In this document: piece by piece, positions 16,024-25,722 of the stretch | Position numbering within the stretch: the first letter of the stretch is position 1 | Layout: each line of letters opens with the position of its first letter | DNA from: Chitinophaga varians | GTDB taxonomy: Bacteria > Bacteroidota > Bacteroidia > Chitinophagales > Chitinophagaceae | Assembly (NCBI RefSeq): GCF_014529945.1 | Contig: NZ_JACVFB010000008.1 | Location: 186,001-250,000, forward strand | Reading direction: 5' to 3' | Length of the DNA stretch: 64,000 nt | Made by a program: the position numbers and the translations under genes | The notes under the pieces: model-generated | The model's database searches: none | The model's input: the letters and a program-made list of their open reading frames with translations, nothing else | What the model was told of the DNA's origin: nothing

Positions 16024-17019
16024 CTAACGTCTGCTGACTTCCACCGCTGCTTCTTTGTTATATTTCAGCCGGTAATCTGCCGGCAGCATGCCCGTTAGTT
16101 TTTTAAAGATAGCACGAAAAGCTTTACTATCAGCATATCCTACTTCATACATCACCTCGTTGATGTTCATGCGGCTGGATTCCAGCTTCTTTTTAGCCGC
16201 TTCCATGCGTACCCGCTGGATGTATTCCAGAGGTGTATTGTCTGTTGCCTTTTTAAAGCGGCGTACAAAGTGACGGCGGCCGATGGCAAAGCGGTCGGAC
16301 AGCTCTTCCACGGAGATACGCTGGTGGATATTGGCTTCAATGAATTCCTGTGCCTGGCGGATGGGCGCATCTTCGTGTTTCTTTTGTCCGCTGAACATGG
16401 TAAAGGGCGACTGGCTGGTGCGGTCGATATCGAGCGCATATACTTTGGAGGCCATGATGGCGGTTTCGCGGTCGGTGTATTTCTCCACCAGGTGCAGCAG
16501 CAGGTTCCAGTAGGAGTTGGCGCCGCCGCTGGAGAAGAGGCCGTCCTGTTCCGTGACGATGCGACCATTGACCAGCATCACTTCCGGGAACAGTTGCCGG
16601 AACAGGTTGGCCGAGGCCCAGTGGCTGGAACATTCGCGGCCGTTGAGCAGGCCGGTGGCGGCCAGCATAAAAGCGCCGGAACAGAGGCTGGCCACATCTG
16701 CGCCATTTTCCTTATATTGGTGGATAATCCAGGGGATGAATTCCCTGTTTTTGTACAAGGTAGCTTCAAAATCTCCGGCGATAGCCGGGATAATAACCAG
16801 GTCTGTACGTTTTACCTCTTTCAGCATTTTATCGGTGTGTACACTAAACAGGCCATTGTACTGTTTCACCATGGGGGTGAGGCCCAGCAGCTGCAGTTTA
16901 AAGGCCGGCGATTTACCTGCATCTTCGAGAAAGCCGTTTACGCCGTTGAGCATCATGTGAGGATCTACAATACTGGCCATTACGGCGTCATTGAGCACAA
17001 GGATGGATACATGTTTCAT
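16024..17019 (-). CDS. GlxA family transcriptional regulator (DJ-1/PfpI plus AraC HTH)
   Basis: 331 residues from the ATG at 17019; a further in-frame Met 19 codons upstream is not needed for the domain. Residues 1-190 form a DJ-1/PfpI class I glutamine-amidotransferase-like domain with the nucleophile-elbow motif LCSGAFML. The C-terminal part is an AraC-type HTH: ISVEELSDRFAIGRRHFVRRFK followed by NINEVMYEVGYADSKAFRAIFKKLTGMLPADYR. GlxA-type regulators sense small molecules and activate nearby genes. It is divergent from the VOC gene at 17159, a plausible target. Confidence 0.9.
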   Translation of the reverse strand: MKHVSILVLNDAVMASIVDPHMMLNGVNGFLEDAGKSPAFKLQLLGLTPMVKQYNGLFSVHTDKMLKEVKRTDLVIIPAIAGDFEATLYKNREFIPWIIHQYKENGADVASLCSGAFMLAATGLLNGRECSSHWASANLFRQLFPEVMLVNGRIVTEQDGLFSSGGANSYWNLLLHLVEKYTDRETAIMASKVYALDIDRTSQSPFTMFSGQKKHEDAPIRQAQEFIEANIHQRISVEELSDRFAIGRRHFVRRFKKATDNTPLEYIQRVRMEAAKKKLESSRMNINEVMYEVGYADSKAFRAIFKKLTGMLPADYRLKYNKEAAVEVSRR

Positions 17020-17117
17020 ATAACCGGGGTGTTTATGCTTAAAGTTACGGATATAAAAAGTCGCAAAGTACCCCATGAATGTCTCTATACCACCCCTTCG
17101 CGTAGCGGGCAGTGGGA

Positions 17118-17125
17118 TACCTTTG
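17118..17125 (+). promoter_or_regulatory. Putative -7 box before the VOC gene
   Basis: TACCTTTG matches TAnnTTTG and lies 33 bp before the ATG at 17159. Confidence 0.45.
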
Positions 17126-17158
17126 ATGTAGAAAGTTCACACACAAAATGCAACAATT

Positions 17159-17644
17159 ATGAAAAACGAGCAAAAAATTACACCTTTTCTGTGGTTTAAT
17201 GACAATGCAGAAGACGCTATTAATTTTTATCAGGGTATCTTTAAAAATGCAGAAGTTGGAGGGATCAACCGTTATCCTGCCGGTTCACCACTGCCTGAGG
17301 GCACGCTGATGACAGCCACCTTCCGGCTGGAAGACCTGTCGTTTGTGGCGCTGAACGGAGGTCCGCACTTCAGGTTTAATGAAGCTATTTCGTTTGTGAT
17401 TTCCACCGAGACGCAGGAGGAGACCGACCATTACTGGGACCGTCTTACCGCCGACGGTGGCCAGGAAAGTCAGTGTGGCTGGCTGAAGGACAAATACGGC
17501 GTATCCTGGCAGGTGGTCCCTACCCTGTTGGGAAAGCTGCTCGGCGCTCCGGAGCGGCAAAAAGCAGGCCGTGCCATGCAGGCCATGATGGGGATGAAGA
17601 AACTGGACATGCAGGGCTTACAGGACGCTTTTGACGGAAAATAA
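17159..17644 (+). CDS. VOC family protein (PhnB / 3-demethylubiquinone-methyltransferase-like)
   Basis: A 161-residue cytoplasmic protein. The opening ITPFLWFNDNAEDAINFYQGIF and the closing LKDKYGVSWQVVPTLL are characteristic of the PhnB-like branch of the vicinal-oxygen-chelate superfamily. Despite the old database name, no methyltransferase motif is present. Biochemical role unknown. It heads a co-oriented group with the small membrane protein (29-bp gap) and a RibD-C protein, and it is divergent from the GlxA-type regulator. Confidence 0.85.
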   Translation: MKNEQKITPFLWFNDNAEDAINFYQGIFKNAEVGGINRYPAGSPLPEGTLMTATFRLEDLSFVALNGGPHFRFNEAISFVISTETQEETDHYWDRLTADGGQESQCGWLKDKYGVSWQVVPTLLGKLLGAPERQKAGRAMQAMMGMKKLDMQGLQDAFDGK

Positions 17645-17672
17645 CCCTTATCTCAAGTTAAATACAGCTCAT

Positions 17673-18077
17673 ATGAAACGCCTTATCTTAGCCATTATTA
17701 CCGGTATGGTGGTGATCACGCTCCTGTCGGTCGGCACCGACCATATTTTCCACGTCACCCATGTATATCCTCCCTATGGCGTGCCGATGTTCGACGCCGG
17801 TCTGTTGTTACTGGCCACCGCGTACCGCTTTATTTTTCAGGTGCTGGGTTCCTGGCTGGCCGCCGCCATTGCGCGGTCAAAGGCTTCTGCCGCCACGTGG
17901 ACCATGGGTATCATCGGGGTGGTGATGTGGCTGGCCGGGATGATTGCCATGAAGGGCTATGGCCCTGCCTGGTACCCTTTGCTGGGCGCGGCTTTATCTA
18001 TCCCCAGTTCATTGTTAGGAAGGCAGATCTATTATGCCCGTCATCGCCGGCAAAATAACCCCTTAAACGTAGTATGA
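17673..18077 (+). CDS. Small integral membrane protein, unknown function
   Basis: 134 residues from the ATG at 17673, preferred to an upstream non-ATG start because it opens the first membrane helix. Four hydrophobic segments are visible (about 3-23, 42-65, 72-90 and 97-115). No family was recognised with certainty. It overlaps the next gene by the ATGA quartet at 18074-18077, so the two are translationally coupled. Confidence 0.75.
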   Translation: MKRLILAIITGMVVITLLSVGTDHIFHVTHVYPPYGVPMFDAGLLLLATAYRFIFQVLGSWLAAAIARSKASAATWTMGIIGVVMWLAGMIAMKGYGPAWYPLLGAALSIPSSLLGRQIYYARHRRQNNPLNVV

Positions 18078-18682
18078 GGAAAGTAATTGTATCCATGAAC
18101 CTGTCGCTGGACGGGTTTATGTCTGGCCGGCAGCGGGAGCTGGACTGGCATCTGGGTAGCTGGGGCTCCGATATGAGTGAGCGGCTGACCAGAGATCTGA
18201 CCGGGGCTGATACCCTGTTGCTGGGTCGGAACACCTATGAAGCTATGGCCGCTTACTGGCAGCAGGTGGAGATAGACTCGTTTTTCCCGCGGGAGGATAT
18301 TGCCTATGCCGTGATGCTGAATACCACGCAGAAGGTCGTGTATTCGAAGACGCTGGACGTGTTGCCGTGGAGTAACAGCCGGCGGGCGAAGGGCGACCTG
18401 CGGCGGGTGGTGGCGCTGTTGAAGGAGCCGCGGCCGGGTCCGGAGAAGAACATCCTGGTATATGGTAGCGGGCAACTGGTGGGCGCCTTAGGTGATCTGG
18501 GGCTGGTGGACGAGTACCATCTGTGGGTGCATCCGGTAGTGTTGGGCCAGGGCATGCCGATGTTTTCCGGTGGGCCGGACAAGGTATCGATGACGCTGGA
18601 GCAGATGCAAACGTTTAAGTCGGGGGTAGTCTGGTTCAGGTATATTGTGAACAAAAAACCGTCCCCCGCTCCCGTCGCATAA
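18074..18682 (+). CDS. Dihydrofolate reductase family protein (RibD C-terminal-like)
   Basis: A 202-residue cytoplasmic protein of the same family as the one at 13652. Family landmarks are MRKVIVSMNLSLDGFMSG at the start, ADTLLLGRNTYEAMAAYW, KNILVYGSGQLVGAL (nucleotide-binding glycine segment) and DEYHLWVHPVVLGQGMPMF near the end. It is the last gene of the VOC/membrane protein/RibD-C group and is followed by a terminator. Substrate unknown. Confidence 0.87.
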   Translation: MRKVIVSMNLSLDGFMSGRQRELDWHLGSWGSDMSERLTRDLTGADTLLLGRNTYEAMAAYWQQVEIDSFFPREDIAYAVMLNTTQKVVYSKTLDVLPWSNSRRAKGDLRRVVALLKEPRPGPEKNILVYGSGQLVGALGDLGLVDEYHLWVHPVVLGQGMPMFSGGPDKVSMTLEQMQTFKSGVVWFRYIVNKKPSPAPVA

Positions 18683-18696
18683 CATTCAATTCTTCG

Positions 18697-18728
18697 AAAG
18701 CCAGCCACCACGGCTGGTTTTCTTTTTC
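18697..18728 (+). terminator. Rho-independent terminator after the RibD-C gene
   Basis: Stem CCAGCC (18701-18706) with GGCTGG (18712-18717), 5-base loop, followed by TTTTCTTTTT. Confidence 0.75.
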
Positions 18729-18875
18729 GTATCCCCCTGTACGATATAGTAAACCATTACCCCATTTTTTTTGAATTAACAATTGATTTACAACCACGTC
18801 ATTTTGATAGTCGTTCGTTGGTTATAAGTGGCACCATTTAATTTATTCCTGCCACCCCAATCATTTAAATGGATT

Positions 18876-19418
18876 ATGACCTACCAAGAATTAAGTGATA
18901 GTGATCTGGTTGCCGGTTATAACGAGGGCATCGTTGAATGTTTCACAGAGATTTACAACCGTTATTGGGCGATTCTGTACCGGCATGCATTGCGGATGCT
19001 TCGAGACGAGTGTTCTTCCCAGGATGTGGTACAGGAGACCTTTCATTCATTAATTCGTCATGGCAGTATTCAGGAAACGGCGCCGTTGCGGTTGTTCCTG
19101 TATACCACGTTGCGTAATCGCATTATCAATAATTTCCGTCGGGAGAAGGTGCGGGAGAAGTATCTGTCCAGCTTAAAGCACCACGTGTGTGCATCGGAGT
19201 GTACGGATATACAGGTGCGGGAGCGGGAACTGCAAAGGCAGATAGAGATGGAGATCTCACGGTTGCCTGAGCGTATGCGGCTGACATTTGAGCTGAGCCG
19301 CAAGCAGCATTGTGACTACAAGACCATTGCCGAGCGTACCAGTACCTCTACCGAGACGGTGCGTAAGCAGATCCACAATGCCATTAGAATATTGCGGACG
19401 AAGCTGAGTTACTTCTAG
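18876..19418 (+). CDS. ECF-type RNA polymerase sigma factor
   Basis: 180 residues from the ATG at 18876; the longer frame from a GTG at 18828 adds a non-conserved N-terminus. Region 2 includes YNRYWAILYRHALRML and SSQDVVQETFHSLI, and region 4 includes LPERMRLTFELSRKQHCDYKTIAERTSTSTETVRKQIHNAI. This is the sigma-70 family as found beside FecR and SusC genes in Bacteroidota. It probably recruits RNA polymerase to the susC-susD promoter when released by the FecR-type protein encoded next. A 181-bp gap separates it from fecR. Confidence 0.9.
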   Translation: MTYQELSDSDLVAGYNEGIVECFTEIYNRYWAILYRHALRMLRDECSSQDVVQETFHSLIRHGSIQETAPLRLFLYTTLRNRIINNFRREKVREKYLSSLKHHVCASECTDIQVRERELQRQIEMEISRLPERMRLTFELSRKQHCDYKTIAERTSTSTETVRKQIHNAIRILRTKLSYF

Positions 19419-19599
19419 TCGATTTCTAAATGATTTGTAAAAACGAAATGCATTGTTTACAAAAAGTTAAAGATTTAATAATCTCGATTACACCAACTAA
19501 TTAGTTCCGCGTATTAAAGGTATAAGAGATTATGAAACTGTCCGATCCCATTCTTTTGAAATAGTCACTGTGAATGTATTCATCTAACTAAAACTTTGT

Positions 19600-20718
19600 A
19601 TGAGCGACCAGGAAACCAAAGATTTATTGGACCGTGTGGAGCGAGGTGATTGCACACCGGAGGAGAAGGCGCTGGTAGAAGACTGGTACCTTGCTCTTTG
19701 CCGGCAGCAGGAACCGGTGGCGTATAATGTAGATTACGCCAGCATCAAACGGCTGATCTGGGCCAGGTTGAAGATAGGAAGAAATGGAACGCCGAGTGCC
19801 TGGTATCTGATGGCTGCCGCGGTAGCGTTTATGTCTGTATTGTCTTACACTGTGTATATGCAGACGAGCAACACCATTACCGTGCAGGACAAGATGATGG
19901 CCGCTATCCGGCCGGGCAGCAACAAAGCCATGTTGACACTGTCTGACGGCACACAGGTGCCGCTGGGCAATACGCCGGACAGTATTCTGGCGGCGCCCGG
20001 CGTAGTGGCACAACAAAACAACACCGGAATTTTGAATTATAACTATACCACCAGGCAACCATTAAAACTATCGGGAGACCGGCCTGTGTACAATACGATC
20101 ACCACCCCCCGAGGTGGTCAGTACCAGGTGGTCCTTCCTGATGGCAGCAGGGTTTTCCTGAACGCCGAAAGTAGTATTACGTACCCTGTACCTTTTACAG
20201 GCGCTACGCGCCGGGTTCAATTAATTGGCGAAGCTTATTTTGAAGTCGCAAAGAATCACCAGCAACCTTTTATTGTCTCCAGCATGCAACAAAGCATCAA
20301 GGTGACCGGCACGCATTTCAATGTATGCTGTTATCTCCACCAACCCGACATTACTACACTGGCAGAGGGCAGTGTGGAAATCACCCCCCTCTCCTCATCC
20401 ACGACCCACCCGCTACAGCCTGGTCAGCAAGCTACCCTGATTGGTAACGATTTACAAGTAAAGGCAGTCAAAGCCGAAGACGTCACAGCATGGAAAGACG
20501 GTTTGTTTGTATTTAATGGTACCCCTTTAAAAGAAGTTCTTCAACAAATTGGAAGATGGTACGATGTTGATTTCACCTACAACAACACCCTTACGAACAA
20601 CAGACGATTTGACGCAGAAATCCCGAGAAGTCTAAATCTTCTGCAAGTCATCAAAATCATTGAAACGGGAAGTAAACTAACATTCAAAATTGACGGAAGA
20701 AAAATCAACGTTCAGTAA
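19600..20718 (+). CDS. FecR family anti-sigma factor / signal transducer
   Basis: A 372-residue inner-membrane protein. The cytoplasmic N-terminus (1-66) would bind the sigma factor, one membrane helix follows (about 67-86, WYLMAAAVAFMSVLSYTVYM), and the periplasmic FecR domain begins near TTPRGGQYQVVLPDGSRVFL. The C-terminal ~70 residues (PLKEVLQQIGRWYDVDFTY) form the usual STN-like DUF4974 region. It should transmit a signal from the SusC receptor, which has an N-terminal STN domain, to the ECF sigma factor. Gene order sigma-fecR-susC-susD supports this. Confidence 0.92.
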   Translation: MSDQETKDLLDRVERGDCTPEEKALVEDWYLALCRQQEPVAYNVDYASIKRLIWARLKIGRNGTPSAWYLMAAAVAFMSVLSYTVYMQTSNTITVQDKMMAAIRPGSNKAMLTLSDGTQVPLGNTPDSILAAPGVVAQQNNTGILNYNYTTRQPLKLSGDRPVYNTITTPRGGQYQVVLPDGSRVFLNAESSITYPVPFTGATRRVQLIGEAYFEVAKNHQQPFIVSSMQQSIKVTGTHFNVCCYLHQPDITTLAEGSVEITPLSSSTTHPLQPGQQATLIGNDLQVKAVKAEDVTAWKDGLFVFNGTPLKEVLQQIGRWYDVDFTYNNTLTNNRRFDAEIPRSLNLLQVIKIIETGSKLTFKIDGRKINVQ

Positions 20719-20856
20719 CATCAACCAAAGGCATTAACACAGTCAAAAACGCTTACTAAAACGAAACCGGAAGTGCTCGCAACACTCCCGGCAGGATTGA
20801 ATTTCGCAAAAACACTGCACTAACAATTTTTTCACAATTTTCAACCAAACAAAGAT

Positions 20857-23800
20857 ATGGAATATAAAGTACCCACCAAGGTGGGGATGGATATTTCTTT
20901 TCGAAAAATCCCCTCCCGACAGAGCCGTCACGCTCTCAAAATCATAGTGGCCATGAAACTAATCGCATTTTTGTTTTTATTCAACCTGCAGGTAACTGCC
21001 AGCGTTTATTCACAACGGATATCCCTGACCGCCACCAACACGCCCCTGCGGGAAGTCCTCCAGACCGTCCGCAAACAAAGCGGCTACTCCTTCTTCGTGG
21101 AGTCTGACAACCTCCGCGACTCCAAGCCGGTAAACCTCTACCTCATGGAGAACTCCGTCCCCGAGGCCCTGGACAAGATCTTCGAGAATCAGCCTTTCAC
21201 CTATACTATCGAGAATAACGTTATTGTTGTGACGCGTAAACCGCGTACCGACTTGTCCGCCGCTGATTTTCTCACGTTCGATAACGGAGGTCCTGACTCT
21301 ACTAAAGTGGTGTATATACAAGGTAGTGTACGTGATGATAAAGGCCAACCACTGGTAGGCGTGAGCATCCGCATCAAAGGCGGCGGTACCGGTACGGTCA
21401 CCAAACCCGATGGCACCTATTCTCTGAAGACAAATGCTGCTGCGGTGTTAGTGTTTAGCTATATTGGGTATTTGTCTCGTGAAATAAAAGCTTCACAGGG
21501 ATCCGTTGACGTGGTGCTGAAGCAGCTGAATACGGCGTTGGACCAGGTGCAGGTGATTGCGTATGGCACGACGACGAAGCGGTATACTACTGGGAATGTG
21601 GCGACGGTGACAGCGGAGACGATAGCGAATCAACCAGTGTCTAATCCGCTTCTTGCGCTGTCTGGCAGTGTCCCGGGTCTATTTATAAGACAGGCAAGTG
21701 GGGTATCAGCCGGCAGGGTATCAGTCAATATTCAAGGGATAAATAGTCTCGCGCAAGGAACCGACCCATTCTTTGTAGTAGATGGGGTCCCTTATAGTCC
21801 CAACAACCTTCCTCCTGCGGTATCTGCCTCAGCATTTTTAGGGACTGGTAGTGCGTTGAATTATATAAACCCCAGCGATATTGAAAGCATTACTGTACTG
21901 AAAGACGCAGATGCCACAGCTATTTATGGATCAAGGGCAGCCAATGGTGCCATTCTAATCACCACCAAAAAAGGAAAATCCGGAAAGACAAAAGTAGACC
22001 TTAATCTTCAAACCGGTTTCGAGAAAGTCCCTAAGTTCCTACCCGTACTGAATACAAAAGACTACATAGCATTACGCAAAACAGCTAAAAAAAATGACAA
22101 CGCCAGCATAACACCAACCGACTATGACATCAATGGAACTTGGGACACAACACAAACAACTAACTGGCAAAAAGAACTGGTAGGTAAAACAGCTCGATTT
22201 ACTAATCTTCAGGGATCTATTTCAGGAGGAAGCAACAACACGCAATTTTTGGTAAGCGGGGGTTATCTAAAGGAAACTACCGTTTTTCCTGGCGATTTTG
22301 CTGACATCAAAGTAAATGTACATACTAACATCAATCATACCTCCAATAATCAAAAATTCAGATTCTATATATCAACCACCTACGTTGAAGACAATAACAA
22401 CCTGGCTTATGGGGATCTAATGACTCAAGCACTCATCACTCCTCCCAACGCCCCCTCACTTTATAATAGGGACGGTAGTTTAAACTGGGGATATGTACCT
22501 TCATTAAGAACTTATAGCTTTGACAACCCCCTTGGTATTCTCCAAAGACAATACACTATTAAGACGAATAATCTAGTCGGATCATCTGAAATATCGTATA
22601 CAATAATCCCAGGATTAGATCTTAAAACTGCCCTCAATTACAATAAAGTTCAAGGTACTGAAATAGGCCTAGTACCGCAATCTTCTTTCAATCCGGGAAT
22701 AGTGGCTGATGTCAGGAGTAATATTACTGCTAACAAATCTATAACGTCATGGTCGATCGAACCACAAATAACTTATAAAAGAAACTTCAATCATATTGCA
22801 TTTGATGGCTTAATTGGTGCCTCACTTCAACAAACAAAAAACTCTGTACTTGCAATAATAGGTCAGGTATTCGCAAGTGATCTATTAGTTCCCAATATTC
22901 AGTCCGCATCCAATTTATCTGTATACAGTACATTGCAATCAACATATAGGTACGATGCAGCATTTAGTCGCCTCAACCTTAGATATCTTGACAAATATAT
23001 ACTAACACTTTCAGGTAGACGAGATGGAAGTAGCAGGTTTGGCTCTGAAAATAGATTCTCCAACTTCTATTCCGCATCGGGAGCGTGGCTATTTGGAGAC
23101 GAAAAATTTGTTACTAATAACTTTAAACCACTGAGCTTTGGTAAACTTAAAATATCCTATGGAACAACAGGAAATGACCAAATTGGAGATTACAAATATC
23201 TAACCCTTTACAACAATATATCAACAGGAATCCCGTATCAGCAAACTGTTGGTCTGCAACCAACTGGACATGCAAACCCCTATCTGCAATGGGAGCTAAC
23301 ACGAAAACTAAATATAGGAATTGACCTCGGCTTATACAACAATCGTATTCTTTTTAGTGGCAACTACTATATTAACAATTCAAACAATCAACTAATAGGA
23401 TATCCGCTAGGATATACAACCGGATTCACTACCATCAACCAAAATATAAACGCTAACATTAAAAACACTGGCTTAGAACTTCAAATAGATGCTAATATCA
23501 TCAAAAACCGATCTTTAAGCTGGAATAGTTCTCTCAATTTCACCACAAATAAAAATGTACTGACGAGATTCGACGGACTGGAAAAAAGTACCCTCGCCAG
23601 AACCTACGTTATAGGTGAACCCGTTAATATCAGGAAAGTGATTCCCTTTATTGACGTCAATCCTCAAACAGGTCTTTACGAATATCGTACAGCTGATGGG
23701 AAAGCAACCTCTACCCCTAGCCTTGTAAACGACAGAACAAGTATAATAAACACGAATCCAAAATGGTTTGGAGGGTTATCAAACAAATTTGACTATAAAA

Positions 23801-24234
23801 ACTTCACTTTAGATTTTCTCTTCCAATTTGTAAAACAAGTCGGTCCCAGTGGCTTATACACAATGTTCGGAAGATCGCCAGGATTAATGCTGAATGTCCC
23901 AAGTGTAATACTGGATCAATATTGGCAGAAATCTGGAGATCAAAAAACATATCAAAAACCCTCAACTTTAAACAACGCTTCGTACAACGCTCTATCGCAG
24001 AGTGATGTCGTTTACCAGGACGCCTCATTTATTAGATTAAGAAACATATCACTATCTTATAACCTACCACAAAGCTGGATAAAAAAAACCAAAATATCTT
24101 ATGCTAAAATATATGCTCTTGGTCAAAACATTTTCACCATCACCAACTACTATGGAATTGACCCAGAGACACAAACTCTCCTAAACTTACCCACCCTGAG
24201 GACAATCACATTCGGAATACAATTTGGGTTATAA
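20857..24234 (+). CDS. SusC/RagA family TonB-linked outer membrane protein with STN domain
   Basis: A 1125-residue receptor. Domains in order: signal sequence (hydrophobic core MKLIAFLFLFNLQVTASV near residues 33-50), STN signalling domain (about 55-125), carboxypeptidase-regulatory-like domain (VQGSVRDDKGQPLVGVSI, about 148-228), TonB plug (YGTTTKRYTTGNVATVT onward), and a long beta-barrel to the C-terminus. It imports an oligomeric substrate across the outer membrane with SusD as lid. The STN domain fits trans-envelope signalling to FecR. Base composition changes abruptly near 21650, inside the plug: the 5' part is GC-rich like the flanking genome and the rest is AT-rich. Confidence 0.93.
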   Translation: MEYKVPTKVGMDISFRKIPSRQSRHALKIIVAMKLIAFLFLFNLQVTASVYSQRISLTATNTPLREVLQTVRKQSGYSFFVESDNLRDSKPVNLYLMENSVPEALDKIFENQPFTYTIENNVIVVTRKPRTDLSAADFLTFDNGGPDSTKVVYIQGSVRDDKGQPLVGVSIRIKGGGTGTVTKPDGTYSLKTNAAAVLVFSYIGYLSREIKASQGSVDVVLKQLNTALDQVQVIAYGTTTKRYTTGNVATVTAETIANQPVSNPLLALSGSVPGLFIRQASGVSAGRVSVNIQGINSLAQGTDPFFVVDGVPYSPNNLPPAVSASAFLGTGSALNYINPSDIESITVLKDADATAIYGSRAANGAILITTKKGKSGKTKVDLNLQTGFEKVPKFLPVLNTKDYIALRKTAKKNDNASITPTDYDINGTWDTTQTTNWQKELVGKTARFTNLQGSISGGSNNTQFLVSGGYLKETTVFPGDFADIKVNVHTNINHTSNNQKFRFYISTTYVEDNNNLAYGDLMTQALITPPNAPSLYNRDGSLNWGYVPSLRTYSFDNPLGILQRQYTIKTNNLVGSSEISYTIIPGLDLKTALNYNKVQGTEIGLVPQSSFNPGIVADVRSNITANKSITSWSIEPQITYKRNFNHIAFDGLIGASLQQTKNSVLAIIGQVFASDLLVPNIQSASNLSVYSTLQSTYRYDAAFSRLNLRYLDKYILTLSGRRDGSSRFGSENRFSNFYSASGAWLFGDEKFVTNNFKPLSFGKLKISYGTTGNDQIGDYKYLTLYNNISTGIPYQQTVGLQPTGHANPYLQWELTRKLNIGIDLGLYNNRILFSGNYYINNSNNQLIGYPLGYTTGFTTINQNINANIKNTGLELQIDANIIKNRSLSWNSSLNFTTNKNVLTRFDGLEKSTLARTYVIGEPVNIRKVIPFIDVNPQTGLYEYRTADGKATSTPSLVNDRTSIINTNPKWFGGLSNKFDYKNFTLDFLFQFVKQVGPSGLYTMFGRSPGLMLNVPSVILDQYWQKSGDQKTYQKPSTLNNASYNALSQSDVVYQDASFIRLRNISLSYNLPQSWIKKTKISYAKIYALGQNIFTITNYYGIDPETQTLLNLPTLRTITFGIQFGL

Positions 24235-24250
24235 ATAAACATTCAATCAG

Positions 24251-25693
24251 ATGAAAAACAAGCTTACAATATACGCCATCATTACAGTCACAATTTTCAC
24301 ACTTTTAACTGAAGCAAGCAGTTGCAAGAAATTCTTGGCAATAGACCCTCCCATAAACAGCATCAGTAGTGACAATGTATATCAAAACGACAATACAGCT
24401 GCATCTGTGATAACAGGAATATATGCGACGATGATGGGATCAGATTTTACTGGAGGAGGGATTACCTCTACCTCTTTACTAATGGAACTATCCTCAGATA
24501 ATCTGGTCTTGTTTGATATAAATAAGGTCAACTACCTCGCTTACTATAGGAATCAGCTGGATCCCGCTGACAATAACACAAAATCTTTCGGCAATGGCGA
24601 TTACTGGACCAATCTGTACCCTAGAATATATACAATAAATGCAGCAATTGAGGGTATAGGAAAATCTAGCTCTATCAGCAACATCAAAAAAAGACTACTG
24701 GGAGAAACTTATTTCCTGAGAGCCTTCTATTATTTCTATCTTGTCAATCTGTATGGAGACATTCCCATTGTTCTCACCACGGACTATACAAAAAACGCTT
24801 CAATAGAAAGATCCTCCGTCGACGCTGTATATAAGCAGATTGTAGCTGATTTGGAAACATCCTTAGGCGACATGGATGACAACTATTTAGATGGCACAAT
24901 CTCCAAAACTACGGTTGATAGGTTACGTCCGAATCTGGCGACTGTTCAATCTCTATTGGCTCGGGTAGAACTTTACAGAAAAAACTATGCCGTAGCGGAA
25001 AAATATGCAACAGCAGTAATCGACAAAACTACTCTATACACACTACTTCCACCTGACAAAGTATTTCTGAAAAACAGTATGGAAACCATCTGGGCACTCC
25101 AGCCGGTAAAAGCAGGATACAATACCGACGAGGCGGCGGTCTATCTATTAACTTCAGCGCCTGGAAATGGCAACAAGATCTTCTATGCATCCTCACCACT
25201 TATGAACAGCTTTGAAAATGGAGACCTAAGAAAACGAAACTGGACCGGACTATTTAACACCAATTTGCAATCCTATCCGTTTATTGCAAAATACAAAGCA
25301 GATGTTAACAGTAGCAGTGTCACTGAATACTGTATCGTATTCAGAATAGCGGAACAATATCTAATTCGAGCCGAGGCCCGGGCTGCTCAGGGAAATATTT
25401 CCGGAGCACTGGATGACCTAAATGCGGTACGCAGACGTTCTGGTCTTTCCCCAATTCCCTCCAGCACAGCAAGTACCATCACTTCACAAATTCTGCAGGA
25501 AAGAAGGGTCGAACTATTTTGCGAGTGGGGGCATCGTTGGTTTGATCTAAAGCGATCTGGTACGATAGACGCAACTATGCAAATGGCTCAAACCTACAAA
25601 GGAGGAACTTGGCAACCTTACCAGTCGCTATTGCCTGTGCCAAATGTGGAAATGCTATTAAATAAAAACCTAACTCAAAACACTGGCTACTAA
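24251..25693 (+). CDS. RagB/SusD family nutrient-binding lipoprotein
   Basis: A 480-residue surface lipoprotein with lipobox-like EASSC (Cys25). Typical SusD features are FLAIDPPINSISSDNVYQND near the start, LLGETYFLRAFYYFYLVNLYGDIP (TPR-like helices, about 150-180), and the C-terminal RILxERRVELFCEWGHRWFDLKR-like segment near 410-440. It forms the lid on the SusC barrel and binds the substrate. It starts 16 bp after the SusC stop, so the two are one transcriptional unit. Substrate cannot be told from sequence; downstream peptidase and thioredoxin genes hint at peptides. Confidence 0.93.
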   Translation: MKNKLTIYAIITVTIFTLLTEASSCKKFLAIDPPINSISSDNVYQNDNTAASVITGIYATMMGSDFTGGGITSTSLLMELSSDNLVLFDINKVNYLAYYRNQLDPADNNTKSFGNGDYWTNLYPRIYTINAAIEGIGKSSSISNIKKRLLGETYFLRAFYYFYLVNLYGDIPIVLTTDYTKNASIERSSVDAVYKQIVADLETSLGDMDDNYLDGTISKTTVDRLRPNLATVQSLLARVELYRKNYAVAEKYATAVIDKTTLYTLLPPDKVFLKNSMETIWALQPVKAGYNTDEAAVYLLTSAPGNGNKIFYASSPLMNSFENGDLRKRNWTGLFNTNLQSYPFIAKYKADVNSSSVTEYCIVFRIAEQYLIRAEARAAQGNISGALDDLNAVRRRSGLSPIPSSTASTITSQILQERRVELFCEWGHRWFDLKRSGTIDATMQMAQTYKGGTWQPYQSLLPVPNVEMLLNKNLTQNTGY

Positions 25694-25722
25694 TTCGATT
25701 TATAATAACTAATCCAATAAAC

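Noticed and set aside
16270..17199. 309-codon plus-strand frame antisense to the GlxA-type gene
   Set aside because: It mirrors a well-supported regulator and has no domain or signal of its own.
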